From the NCBI RefSeq assembly GCF_008831085.1, contig NZ_WBJY01000002.1, positions 434,001-498,000 on the forward strand: a stretch of 64,000 bases of DNA, in the 5' to 3' direction. Positions 26,279 through 33,216 of the stretch are shown piece after piece. This stretch comes from Pseudoclavibacter endophyticus. GTDB lineage: Bacteria > Actinomycetota > Actinomycetes > Actinomycetales > Microbacteriaceae. Both the position numbers and the translations under genes were made by a program. Numbering within the stretch: position 1 is the first letter of the stretch; every line of letters begins with the position of its first letter. Under the pieces are notes generated by a model. The model was not told the origin of the DNA and made no database searches. It saw only the letters and a list, made by a program, of their open reading frames with translations.

Positions 26279-27113
26279 GCCCGTGCTTCTCGCGGCCAGG
26301 CGCTGGCTGGAGATACTCCCAGCGAGCGGGGGCATTCCGCGCGCCCAGGCCCTGCTCAACACGCACAGGCAGTACAGCGACCTCTCGCCGACCCAGTACT
26401 CCACTGCGCTCGCGTGGCTCAGCGACATGGGGCTCCTGGGCTTCCCGGGGTCCGGTGCTCCCCCGGCCAGCCGCATCCTCGGCGCGATCTTCGAGAACGC
26501 AGCGCCGACGTGGTTCCAGGACGCGGACGAGCTCGTCCGGTCGCCCGACGATCTCCCGTCGGACATCGTCTCTGCCGGGGAGGCCCTGGGCGTCGGTGCG
26601 GGCGAGGTGTACGAGGAGCTCGTCAGCAGCTGGGGCAAGGTCGACACAGCTGTGCGCGAGCAGGTCGGTGCGGCAGGAGAAGCGGCGTTCGTCCAGATGC
26701 TCCGAGACGGAACCGACGGCCGTGTCGACCACGTGTCGACGTGGTCCGACGGGTTCGGCTACGACATCGCTTTCAGCCAGGGTCCCGTCGCCGCCCACCT
26801 CGAGGTGAAGAGCACGACGCGGGCCGGCCGGTTCACCGCGTACCTGTCGCGCCACGAGTGCGAAGTAATGCTGCGCGACAGCCATTGGGTCCTGGTCGCG
26901 GTGCGCCTGACTCCCGGTCTCGAGGTCGTCGGCGTCGGCTCGGTTCCCAAAGAGTGGATCGCCGCGAACGTGCCGTGTGACTCGACGCCGTCGGTCAGCT
27001 GGGCGTCGTGCAAGGTCGAGGTGCCCGCGGCGGTCATCGAGGACCGCGTGCCGCAGCTCGGGGTGGACGCAGCGGGCGCGCTTCCGCCGTGGCGCGCGGG
27101 CGCAGTCGCGTGA
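26262..27113 (+). CDS. DUF3883 (restriction-fold) protein
   Basis: 283 residues. The C-terminal half has GFGYDIAFSQG...AHLEVKSTTR, the GxDxx(n)ExK-type core of DUF3883/NOV_C domains found in helicase-linked defence proteins; the acid and lysine sit near residue 181. The N-terminal half is helical, with an LSPTQYSTALAWLSDMGLL winged-helix-like part. The GTG at 26262 lies inside the 3' end of the helicase gene. It may target invading DNA, but no nuclease activity can be proved from sequence. Confidence 0.75.
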   Translation: MRLPPEPVLLAARRWLEILPASGGIPRAQALLNTHRQYSDLSPTQYSTALAWLSDMGLLGFPGSGAPPASRILGAIFENAAPTWFQDADELVRSPDDLPSDIVSAGEALGVGAGEVYEELVSSWGKVDTAVREQVGAAGEAAFVQMLRDGTDGRVDHVSTWSDGFGYDIAFSQGPVAAHLEVKSTTRAGRFTAYLSRHECEVMLRDSHWVLVAVRLTPGLEVVGVGSVPKEWIAANVPCDSTPSVSWASCKVEVPAAVIEDRVPQLGVDAAGALPPWRAGAVA

Positions 27114-27856
27114 GCGGCGGGGGCAACGCAGCAATGGGTGCACGGGAAGGGAAAGAAGCAGTGGAACAACCGGCGTGGGACGACCCCGAGTCATCGGCGG
27201 GGACGATGGTCCGCGGGGCGCTCTGGCTCCTGCAGGTCGTCGGCGAGGGAGGCACCTTCACGAAGAACCAGCTGCGGGATGCCTTCCCCGGCGTGTCGCA
27301 AGTGGACAGGCGCATCCGTGACCTCCGTGACTACGGGTGGGTCGTGCACTCCAGCACCGAAGAGGCGTCTCTGCTCGCCGAGGACCAGCGATTCGTGAAG
27401 GCCGGAGTCGCCGTGTGGGACCCGCAGGAGCGCCGGAAGGCTGCGCCGCGGAAGGCCATCCCGAGCAAGGAGCGGCGAGCAGTCCTCGCGCGCGACGGCT
27501 ACATGTGCACCCTCTGCGGGATCGCGGGCGCGGAGCCGTACCGGGACGACCCTGTGATGACCGCAGTCCTGTCGGTCTCGCGCCGGAAGGTCCGCACGCT
27601 AGAGGGCACTGAGACCGAGATGCTCGTCACCGAGTGCAACAGGTGCAGGTCCGGGCAGGACAAAGCACCGATCGACATAGGCGACGCCGTCGCGGCCGCC
27701 AACGCCCTCAGCCCGGGCGACCGCCGTCGGCTTCTCCGCTGGATGGAGCGCGGCCGGCGAGGCATGACGGAGCTCGACCGCGCCTGGGAGGCGTACCTCA
27801 GGACCCCCGTCGATCTGCGGCCGGAGATCGCCGAGCGGCTGCGGGACCAGCAGTAG
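27110..27856 (+). CDS. Winged-helix protein with a degenerate HNH-like zinc domain
   Basis: 248 residues from the GTG that overlaps the preceding stop (GTGA); an ATG at 27134 is an alternative. The N-terminal part (TFTKNQLRDAFPGVSQVDRRIRDLRDYGW) is a winged-helix module typical of HNH restriction proteins. The C-terminal RDGYMCTLCG...TECNRCRSGQ keeps the four zinc cysteines of such HNH domains. The catalytic His region between them reads VLSVSRRKVRTLEG, with no His. It is therefore probably a DNA-binding or structural relic rather than an active nuclease. Confidence 0.7.
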   Translation: MSGGGNAAMGAREGKEAVEQPAWDDPESSAGTMVRGALWLLQVVGEGGTFTKNQLRDAFPGVSQVDRRIRDLRDYGWVVHSSTEEASLLAEDQRFVKAGVAVWDPQERRKAAPRKAIPSKERRAVLARDGYMCTLCGIAGAEPYRDDPVMTAVLSVSRRKVRTLEGTETEMLVTECNRCRSGQDKAPIDIGDAVAAANALSPGDRRRLLRWMERGRRGMTELDRAWEAYLRTPVDLRPEIAERLRDQQ

Positions 27857-27878
27857 CTGGCCGGAGGATGATTGAAGG

Positions 27879-28352
27879 GTGGACGGCCGGCCGAGATCGA
27901 ATGAGCGCACCAGACGCTCGGACTCCGAGTCCGCGTCCTATGCCTCAACGCCGGGCGTCCGCAGCCGGATGCAGCTGCAGCGCACGCGCGACACCGCGCC
28001 GGAGCTCGCCGTCCGGAGGCTCCTGCACGCGATGGGGCTCCGATACCGCGTCGACCGCGCCCCGTTGCCGAAGTTGCGGCGGCGGGCCGACATCGTCTTT
28101 GGACCTGCGAAGGTCGCCGTGTTCATCGACGGCTGCTTCTGGCACGGCTGCCCCGAGCACTGCCGGCGGGAGACGCAGGCGAACCCCGCGTACTGGTCGG
28201 GCAAGATCGCCAGCAACCGGGCCCGGGATGCCGACACTGACTCCCGGCTCGTGGACGCTGGGTGGACCCCGGTGCGCATCTGGGAGCACGAGCCAGCGCA
28301 GTCGGCCGCCGAGCGCATCGCCTCGATCGTCCGGCAGCGGCGCTCGTCATAG
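27879..28352 (+). CDS. vsr: Very short patch repair endonuclease (Vsr)
   Basis: 157 residues. The Vsr core starts at about residue 31 (RTRDTAPELAVRRLLHAMGLRYRV) and keeps the catalytic Asp71 in RADIVF, the zinc/aromatic motif FIDGCFWHGCPEHC (82-95), NPAYWSGKI and the final RIWEHE. It nicks next to T:G mismatches made when 5-methylcytosine deaminates, which fits its place downstream of a C5-methyltransferase. GTG start with GGAGGA at 27863. The N-terminal 30 residues are Arg/Ser-rich and not conserved-looking. Confidence 0.92.
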   Translation: MDGRPRSNERTRRSDSESASYASTPGVRSRMQLQRTRDTAPELAVRRLLHAMGLRYRVDRAPLPKLRRRADIVFGPAKVAVFIDGCFWHGCPEHCRRETQANPAYWSGKIASNRARDADTDSRLVDAGWTPVRIWEHEPAQSAAERIASIVRQRRSS

Positions 28353-28391
28353 TCAACGGGCGCTCTGCAAACGCAGCTCGGGCTGCCCGGG

Positions 28392-28612
28392 TCACTTCGC
28401 TTCGAGCTTCAATCTCACTGCCGCGCCCAGCTGCTCGGCCAAGGCTTCGACCGATCCAGCAACATATTCCTCTCGCCGCGGTCCACGCTCGCGTAGTAGC
28501 ACACTGTGACGCCCAGCTGTTCGGCCGTCTGCTCCTGGTGAGCCCGCGTGCGAGTCGGATGACGCGGACCCGCTCTCCGAGAGGTCGTCGCGCAGGCCAG
28601 CTGACCTGCCGC
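28392..28612 (-). pseudogene. Frameshifted XRE-type regulator remnant
   Basis: On the minus strand three frames join into a classic XRE domain: GERVRVIRLARGLT, then QEQTAEQLGVTVCYYASVDRGERN, then VEALAEQLGAAVRLKLEAK and a stop at 28392. At least two frameshifts break it. Such regulators often sit beside vsr in restriction loci. It shows that this 305-bp gap once held a gene opposite to the operon. Confidence 0.6.
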
Positions 28613-28657
28613 TCTAGTGATGCGCGACTTGTCGCCGGCCACCTCTAGGTTGGTGGC

Positions 28658-30838
28658 ATGGAGACCCTGAACGTCGCGCTGAAGAACTGCCACGGCATCC
28701 GCGAGCTGCAGGCTACGTTCGACTTCGGAGACTGCAGCGCGGCTGCTGTCTACGCGCCCAACGGCACGATGAAGACGTCCTTCGCCCGGACCTTCCGAGA
28801 TCTGTCGGACGGAACGGAGACGAAGGACCACATGTTCCCGGAGCGGGAGACGTCCCGCAGCGTGACCGACGAGACCGGCGGCGAGATCGACTCGTCGGAC
28901 GTCGTCGTGGTTCTCTCCTACGACGAAGAGGTGGGGCCGACCGAGGAGACCTCGACCCTCCTCGTGAATGCCGCGCTCCGCAAGGAGTACGAAGGGCTTC
29001 AAGTCGACCTCCTCAACGCCCGAGACGAACTGGTCGTTGCTCTCACGGCGCAGGCCGGCACGAAGCAGGATGTCGTCAGCGCGGTGTCGCAGGTGTTCAT
29101 GCATGATGCCGACAAGTTCTTCGACGCCCTCGTCCGGGTGAGCTACGAGGTCGAGCAGATGGAGGACGCCCGGTTCGCCGACCTGCCGTATGACATCCTC
29201 TTCAACGACAACGTCGACGCGATCCTAAGGTCGCCGGCGCTGCAGTCGGAGCTGGAGCAGTACGTCACCCGGCTGAACGAGCTCCTCGACGAGTCCGCGT
29301 TCTTCAACCGGGCGTCGTTCAGCTTCTACAACGCGGCCAAGGTGACGAAGAGCCTCGGCGACAACGGGTTCTTCGCGGCGAACCACTCCCTGCTGCTGCA
29401 CGGCGAGGAGAGTCCGCGGGCCGTGAACAGCGCGGCTGACCTGACGGCGTTGATCGCGGAGGAGAAGAAGCGCATCACCGCTGACGACGCGCTCCGCAAG
29501 AAGCTGGACGCCGTCGAGAAGGCCCTACAGAAGAACGTCGACACTCGCAAATTCTTCGACTTCGTCGCGGGCCGGGTGGACCTCCTCTCGGAGCTCGCAA
29601 ACGTCTCAACGTTCCAGCAGGACGTCTGGAAGTCGTACTTCAAGACCCACCAGGAGCTGTTCGACCGGGTGGTGACGTGCTTCAAGGAGACCGAGGCACG
29701 CCGCAAGGAGATCGAGCAGCAGGCGGCCGCCGAGAGCACCCAGTGGGAGAAGGTCATCAAGATCTTCAACGAGCGCTTCTTCGTGCCGTTCCGGCTCAGC
29801 GCCGAGAACAAGTACCGGGTCATGCTCGGCCAGGAGACCATGCTCAAGCTCATCTTCGAGTTCGAGGAGGGCGGCGACTCGACGAGCGTCGAGCGCGACG
29901 ACCTGCTGGCGGTGCTGAGCACTGGCGAGAAGAAAGCCCTCTACATCCTCAACGTCCTGTTCGAGATGGAGGCGCGCAAGGCCGCGGGCAGGGAGACGCT
30001 CTTCATCATCGACGACCTCGCCGACTCGTTCGACTACAAGAACAAGTACGCGATCATCCAGTACCTCAAGGAGATGGCGGAGCACGCCGACTTCAAGCTC
30101 ATCCTCCTGACGCACAACTTCGACTTCTTCCGAACGCTGCTCAGCCGCGGGGTCGTCTCGTACAAGAGGTGCTTCATGGCGCAGAAGGGCGAGTCGAGGG
30201 TCGTCCTCGACCAGGCGGCCCACGTCAAGAACCCGTTCATCCACGGCTTCAAGAAGAACTTCTTCAGCGACGGCATGCAGCGCGTCGCGTCGATCCCTTT
30301 CGCCCGCAACATCCTCGAGTACACCAAGGGCGATGACGACCCCGACTACCTCAGGCTGACCTCGCTCCTGCACTGGAAGCAGGACTCCTCGTCGATCACG
30401 AACGCTGACCTCGACCGGATTTTCAACGGAACCTTCCACGGCCAGGGGGACGCGTCCTGGGGGTCGCCCGGCGAGTCGGTGATCGACCTGGTGCTCGCGC
30501 AGGCCGACCTCGCGCTGGCCGCGCCTGAGGGAGTCAACTTCGAGCACAAGATCGTGCTGTCCATCGCGACCCGGATCCTCGCGGAGCAGTACATGGTGAC
30601 CGAACTCGCCGACCCTCCGTTCACCGATGGCATCACGGCCAATCAGGCGTACGCGCTGCTCCGCGCGTTCAGGAGCCGAGGGCTCGGCACGGCGGAGGCG
30701 ATCGAGACGCTCGACGGCGTGGTCCTCATGACGCCGGAGAACATCCACGTCAACTCGTTCATGTACGAGCCGATCATCGACATGTCCGACGTGGCGCTGC
30801 GACAGCTCTACTCACGGGTTAAGAGCCTGTACTCGTAA
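28658..30838 (+). CDS. AAA/ABC-type ATPase of the defence cargo (AAA_13-like)
   Basis: 726 residues. Walker A is the unusual YAPNGTMKTS (32-41). A long coiled region (about 90-400) follows, then an ABC signature-like VLSTGEKKALYIL (about 419), Walker B LFIIDDLADSFD with a D-loop (about 448), and an H-loop LTHNFDFF (about 485). This is the SMC/Rad50-style arrangement used by RloC, PrrC and other defence ATPases. The ~200-residue C-terminus (IPFARNILEY... LTSLLHWK) is not assigned and could be the effector. TAGGTT at 28646 lies 6 nt before the ATG, so it has its own leaderless promoter, separate from the operon. Confidence 0.78.
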   Translation: METLNVALKNCHGIRELQATFDFGDCSAAAVYAPNGTMKTSFARTFRDLSDGTETKDHMFPERETSRSVTDETGGEIDSSDVVVVLSYDEEVGPTEETSTLLVNAALRKEYEGLQVDLLNARDELVVALTAQAGTKQDVVSAVSQVFMHDADKFFDALVRVSYEVEQMEDARFADLPYDILFNDNVDAILRSPALQSELEQYVTRLNELLDESAFFNRASFSFYNAAKVTKSLGDNGFFAANHSLLLHGEESPRAVNSAADLTALIAEEKKRITADDALRKKLDAVEKALQKNVDTRKFFDFVAGRVDLLSELANVSTFQQDVWKSYFKTHQELFDRVVTCFKETEARRKEIEQQAAAESTQWEKVIKIFNERFFVPFRLSAENKYRVMLGQETMLKLIFEFEEGGDSTSVERDDLLAVLSTGEKKALYILNVLFEMEARKAAGRETLFIIDDLADSFDYKNKYAIIQYLKEMAEHADFKLILLTHNFDFFRTLLSRGVVSYKRCFMAQKGESRVVLDQAAHVKNPFIHGFKKNFFSDGMQRVASIPFARNILEYTKGDDDPDYLRLTSLLHWKQDSSSITNADLDRIFNGTFHGQGDASWGSPGESVIDLVLAQADLALAAPEGVNFEHKIVLSIATRILAEQYMVTELADPPFTDGITANQAYALLRAFRSRGLGTAEAIETLDGVVLMTPENIHVNSFMYEPIIDMSDVALRQLYSRVKSLYS

Positions 30839-30965
30839 ACCGAGAGAAGCCAATGGCGGTCCTCGCCGGGCGAACCCGAGCGGGCCTGCTGAGCCGTTAC
30901 GTGCCCCAGATGCGACTTCGACGATTCACAAACCTGCTCTGACCAGGCTAAAGGCACTCTGGTGC

Positions 30966-31012
30966 CCTGCTTTGCAAGCAGGATGTCGGGAGTCCGATTC
31001 TCCCATGATCCA
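30966..31012 (+). repeat. Second tRNA-Ala-like 3' fragment
   Basis: CCTGC-TTTGCAA-GCAGG anticodon arm (TGC) and GGGAG-TCCGATT-CTCCC T arm, ending ATGATCCA. No 5' acceptor strand or D arm pairs with it upstream. It lies 11 nt before the complete tRNA-Ala, as if a tRNA gene was duplicated or partly replaced here. Confidence 0.6.
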
Positions 31013-31022
31013 CAGCAAAAAC

Positions 31023-31095
31023 GGGGCCGTAGCTCACCTGCTAGAGCGCCGCTTTTGCAAGGCGGAGGCAAGGGGTTCGAGTCCCCTCGGCTCCA
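31023..31095 (+). tRNA. tRNA-Ala(TGC), probably complete
   Basis: 73 nt: acceptor GGGGCCG/CGGCTCC, a D arm with GCTC/GAGC, anticodon arm CCGCT-TTTGCAA-GGCGG, a 5-nt variable loop, T arm AGGGG-TTCGAGT-CCCCT, discriminator A, no encoded CCA. All stems pair, allowing two G-U pairs. It may be the host-type tRNA carried by the element or the target of the nested insertion. Confidence 0.8.
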
Positions 31096-31109
31096 TATCA
31101 CCCCAGGTC

Positions 31110-31143
31110 AGAGGCCGTTTTCCCGCTCGGGAAAGCCGCCTCT
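31110..31143 (+). terminator. Hairpin after tRNA-Ala
   Basis: AGAGGC...TTTTCCC pairs with GGGAAA...GCCTCT around a CGCTC loop. It is homologous to 19107-19139. The rest of 31144-31342 has only the GCGCCC-rich part of the direct repeat and no gene. Confidence 0.65.
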
Positions 31144-31342
31144 TTCCGTGTCACGTGTCGGTTTGGAGCGGCCGTTCTGAGCGGACGCAGCACGCGCCCA
31201 GGTGGTAGTAGGAAGGCGAATAGCGGTAGTAATCCGTGTTGGGTTCGGTGCGCCCCGTGCGCCCCCACGACCCGCGGAATCCTGCAGGTCCCGGATCACC
31301 GATTCTGCCCCGTGCGCCCCGAGTGCGCTCCGGCGCGCGACT

Positions 31343-31489
31343 TCAGGGGCGGGTGAGGATGCGACCGATGAGCTCTCGCTGCTCGATCGAAAGCGCCGAC
31401 GCGTTCGCGACCGCCCGCTTGACGGCGGCCTCGAGCGCATCATCCGCACCGCGTGGGGCATCATCCTCGATGACGTGTTCGTTATCCAC
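31343..31489 (-). CDS. Small hypothetical protein of integrative elements
   Basis: 48 residues: an acidic helical start (VDNEHVIEDDAPRGADDALEAAV) and the ending ALSIEQRELIGRILTRP. That ending style recurs in short proteins near integrases and recombinases of actinobacterial elements. The GTG at 31489 is the best start; no strong ribosome site is seen. Function unknown. Confidence 0.45.
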   Translation of the reverse strand: MDNEHVIEDDAPRGADDALEAAVKRAVANASALSIEQRELIGRILTRP

Positions 31490-31551
31490 GCCACCAGCCT
31501 GCCAGGACGACGCGCCGTAGGCTAGAGCGTGCCAACTCGAGGAGATGGACG

Positions 31552-31809
31552 ATGACCGAGCTGCCGGATTGGGACGAGCTCCCGGAGGGGCTCCGTCATC
31601 CGAAGAACCTTGCGCGTCTGGCGATCGAGCAGCTCTCTCTGCCCGCTGATTCCCCGTGTCGTGTTCTGATCGTTCAGGACGCCGGCTGGCGTGACGGCCG
31701 GGTCTACGTCGAGGTTGAACGGATCGGCGGGCGCACCTCTCGGATTGACATCGAGAAGGGGGACGGTCCCAGTACGCTCGCAGCAAGAATCACCGCCGTC
31801 CTCAGTTAG
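31552..31809 (+). CDS. Small hypothetical protein
   Basis: 85 residues, mixed alpha/beta, no Cys, no membrane segment (MTELPDWDELPEGLRHPKNL..., ending STLAARITAVLS). GAGGAG at 31539 with 7-nt spacing gives a good start. A TAGGCT -10 box (31518) and a perfect terminator hairpin downstream mark it as a single-gene unit. I do not recognise the family. Confidence 0.65.
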   Translation: MTELPDWDELPEGLRHPKNLARLAIEQLSLPADSPCRVLIVQDAGWRDGRVYVEVERIGGRTSRIDIEKGDGPSTLAARITAVLS

Positions 31810-31825
31810 ATCGATCACCGCACAC

Positions 31826-31860
31826 CAGAGCCCCGTGGCCCCGATGTCCACGGGGCTCTG
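31826..31860. terminator. Perfect bidirectional terminator
   Basis: CAGAGCCCCGTGG (31826-31838) pairs perfectly with CCACGGGGCTCTG (31848-31860) around a 9-nt loop, between the convergent small gene and the serine recombinase gene. Confidence 0.85.
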
Positions 31861-31861
31861 G

Positions 31862-32440
31862 TCATGCCGCCCCCGCCGCTCGGGACGCTGCCAGTACCGC
31901 GTGCACCGTGCCGACCGAGACGCCGACCGCGCGAGCGATTTCTCTGATTGATTCGTCCCTCTCGCGCCGCGCAAGGATCACGGCGCGCTTGTCGTCGTTG
32001 ACCACCCGCGGCCGTCCGCCGACCCGACCGCGCCTCCGTGCCGCCTCAAGCCCGTTCCGCGTCTTGCGGACGATGTCGCGACGGCGGTCCTCGGCTAGGG
32101 CGAGGGCGAGGTCGAGGTCGAGGATGAGGCTGCGCTCGGAGTGCTCGCCGGCGGCGATGCCCTCAAGCACCTTGACGGTGCACCCGCGCTCGAACAGCTC
32201 AGTGAGGACGATGAGGCCCTCCAGCAGGTTACGCCCCAGGCGGTCGACCTCCTGCACCGCGAGCATGTCGCCGTCCCGCATGTAGTCGAGCGCCGCCTGC
32301 AGCCCGGGGCGATCGTCGACCTTGAGCTTGCCGCTCACCTTCTCCTCGAAGACGCGGATGCAGATCGGGTCGAGCGCGTCGTGCTGGCGCTGGGTCTCCT
32401 GCTTCGCGGTGCTCACTCGCACCAGCCCGATCAGTGCCAT
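31862..32440 (-). CDS. Serine recombinase, resolvase/invertase type
   Basis: 192 residues. The catalytic Ser lies in LVRVSTAKQ, with the conserved QEVDRLGRN segment of small serine recombinases. The C-terminal helix-turn-helix is RVVNDDKRAVILARRERDESIREIARAVGVSVGTVHAVL. The size is that of Tn3 resolvases and Hin-type invertases, not of the large phage integrases, so it more probably resolves or inverts DNA than integrates the island. A palindromic candidate site lies just upstream at 32454-32515. Confidence 0.9.
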   Translation of the reverse strand: MALIGLVRVSTAKQETQRQHDALDPICIRVFEEKVSGKLKVDDRPGLQAALDYMRDGDMLAVQEVDRLGRNLLEGLIVLTELFERGCTVKVLEGIAAGEHSERSLILDLDLALALAEDRRRDIVRKTRNGLEAARRRGRVGGRPRVVNDDKRAVILARRERDESIREIARAVGVSVGTVHAVLAASRAAGAA

Positions 32441-32453
32441 GGCTCCTCACCTC

Positions 32454-32515
32454 GTTCAAAAAATGTGTTCAAGTAGCGCTTCCTACCCTGCCTGTTGTTG
32501 AACGACATATTGAAC
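32454..32515. promoter_or_regulatory. Candidate res/crossover site of the serine recombinase
   Basis: AT-rich patch with GTTCAA at 32454 and 32467 and TTGAAC at 32498 and 32510. Two GTTCAA-N7-type half-site pairs face each other in inverted orientation, 12-14 bp apart within each pair. It is immediately upstream of the recombinase start codon, where resolvases bind and autoregulate. Confidence 0.5.
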
Positions 32516-32712
32516 CGGAGAATGGCTGAATGGGACGACTTGGAGGAGTCTCTCAGGCGTCCACGCAAACGACCGTTTTCTGAACATTGCAGCGGTTCAC
32601 GGCGGACACGATGCGCTCGAGGCCATCGAAGTCACGTTCCGTGATGAGGCGCAGTGCGATGTCGTCGCGCCGCTGGCCATGCAGGTTCCGTCGGAGTGAC
32701 AGATCGAGCCCA

Positions 32713-32937
32713 TCACGGCCACGCCTCTCCGTCGTAGTAGTCGACCTGTACGACGTGATCGGCGCGTTCCCGAAGCCACTCGGCGACCGCCTCGTCTCCG
32801 TCCCAGGCGTCGGCGGCGTGCTCGAGCGCCGCGCCGGCCATCCGCGCTGCGAGAGAGTCTTGGATCCGCCTCAACTCCTCGGCGTGGCGGTGATTAATGT
32901 GCTGCGTACCGATCAGGTCGTCGCGCGACGCGGCCAT
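32713..32937 (-). CDS. Small hypothetical protein, possibly frameshifted
   Basis: 74 residues (MAASRDDLIGTQHINHRHAEELRRIQ... VQVDYYDGEAWP). After its stop the next frame reads on as DLSLRRNLHGQ... ERIVSAVNRCNVQ to a stop at 32553, so the original protein may have been ~125 residues and broken by a frameshift. No family recognised. Its start overlaps the integrase remnant on the other strand. Confidence 0.35.
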   Translation of the reverse strand: MAASRDDLIGTQHINHRHAEELRRIQDSLAARMAGAALEHAADAWDGDEAVAEWLRERADHVVQVDYYDGEAWP

Positions 32938-33049
32938 GACCCTCGACCGCTACACGGACCTCTTCCCCGATGACCTCGACGGCGTCGCGACGGCCCTCGG
33001 GGCGCTCCGGGAGGCCCGGCTCCTCCGACAAGAATCCGACAAGGATTGA
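32906..33049 (+). pseudogene. C-terminal stub of a tyrosine integrase
   Basis: About 47 residues remain: ...RDAAMTLDRYTDLFPDDL and LREARLLRQESDKD before the stop. AAMTLDRYxDLFxDDLD is the active-site Tyr region and tail of actinobacterial tyrosine integrases. The catalytic Arg/His parts upstream are gone. It ends ~100 nt before the right att copy, where the integrase gene of a tRNA-integrated element normally sits. This supports the island interpretation and explains immobility. Confidence 0.75.
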
Positions 33050-33147
33050 GGTGTGAGGCGGCGTGCTCCGTTGTGCGCAGATGGGGGCGGATGCGCGTAT
33101 TCCCGCGAAAGTACGACGTGTGACCTTGCGTCATCTGTGGGTGATCC

Positions 33148-33169
33148 TGGGTTCAAATCCCACCGTCAC
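33148..33169 (+). repeat. attR: tRNA-Ser 3'-end direct repeat (right copy)
   Basis: An exact 22-bp copy of 17882-17903, with no tRNA 5' part before it (upstream is TGACCTTGCGTCATCTGTGGG). A hairpin like that of the tRNA terminator follows. Confidence 0.88.
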
Positions 33170-33176
33170 AGCCATC

Positions 33177-33213
33177 CGAAGGCCCTGACTTCCTGCTGAG
33201 GTCGGGGCTTTCG
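33177..33213 (+). terminator. Displaced tRNA-Ser terminator hairpin
   Basis: CGAAGGCCCTGACTT pairs with AGGTCGGGGCTTTCG around a short loop. It probably was the original terminator of tRNA-Ser before the island split it off. Confidence 0.6.
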
Positions 33214-33216
33214 TCG

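Larger units (their letters stand above)
19047..31300. mobile_element. Nested ~12-kb restriction/defence element bounded by tRNA-Ala-like repeats
   Basis: The left (19047-19300) and right (31023-31300) boundaries share a tRNA-Ala 3' segment, a GGTCAGAGGCCGTTT hairpin, a GGTAGTRATCCGTGTTGGG block, and GTGCGCCCYGTGCGCCC-like runs. They are imperfect direct repeats of about 200-250 bp. Between them lie all the restriction and accessory genes. No integrase of its own is visible. The repeats suggest site-specific insertion at, or amplification with, a tRNA-Ala gene before or after the outer island formed. Confidence 0.55.
17819..33169. mobile_element. Genomic island integrated at tRNA-Ser(CGA)
   Basis: About 15.3 kb lies between the tRNA-Ser 3' end and a 22-bp exact copy of it at 33148. 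Inside are an Abi/HEPN gene, a nested restriction/defence cargo, a serine recombinase, small accessory ORFs, and the C-terminal stub of a tyrosine integrase ending about 100 nt before the right copy. That is where an integrase acting at this site would sit. Outside the island are ordinary chromosomal genes (radA, then a dedA-like gene). Loss of the integrase suggests it is now fixed. Confidence 0.85.

Noticed and set aside
30966..31012. A second functional tRNA-Ala
   Set aside because: No 5' acceptor strand or D arm pairs with the 3' half.
32587..32973. Plus-strand 128-residue frame near the integrase stub
   Set aside because: Composition is unlike real proteins here; minus-strand frames and the integrase tail explain the region better.
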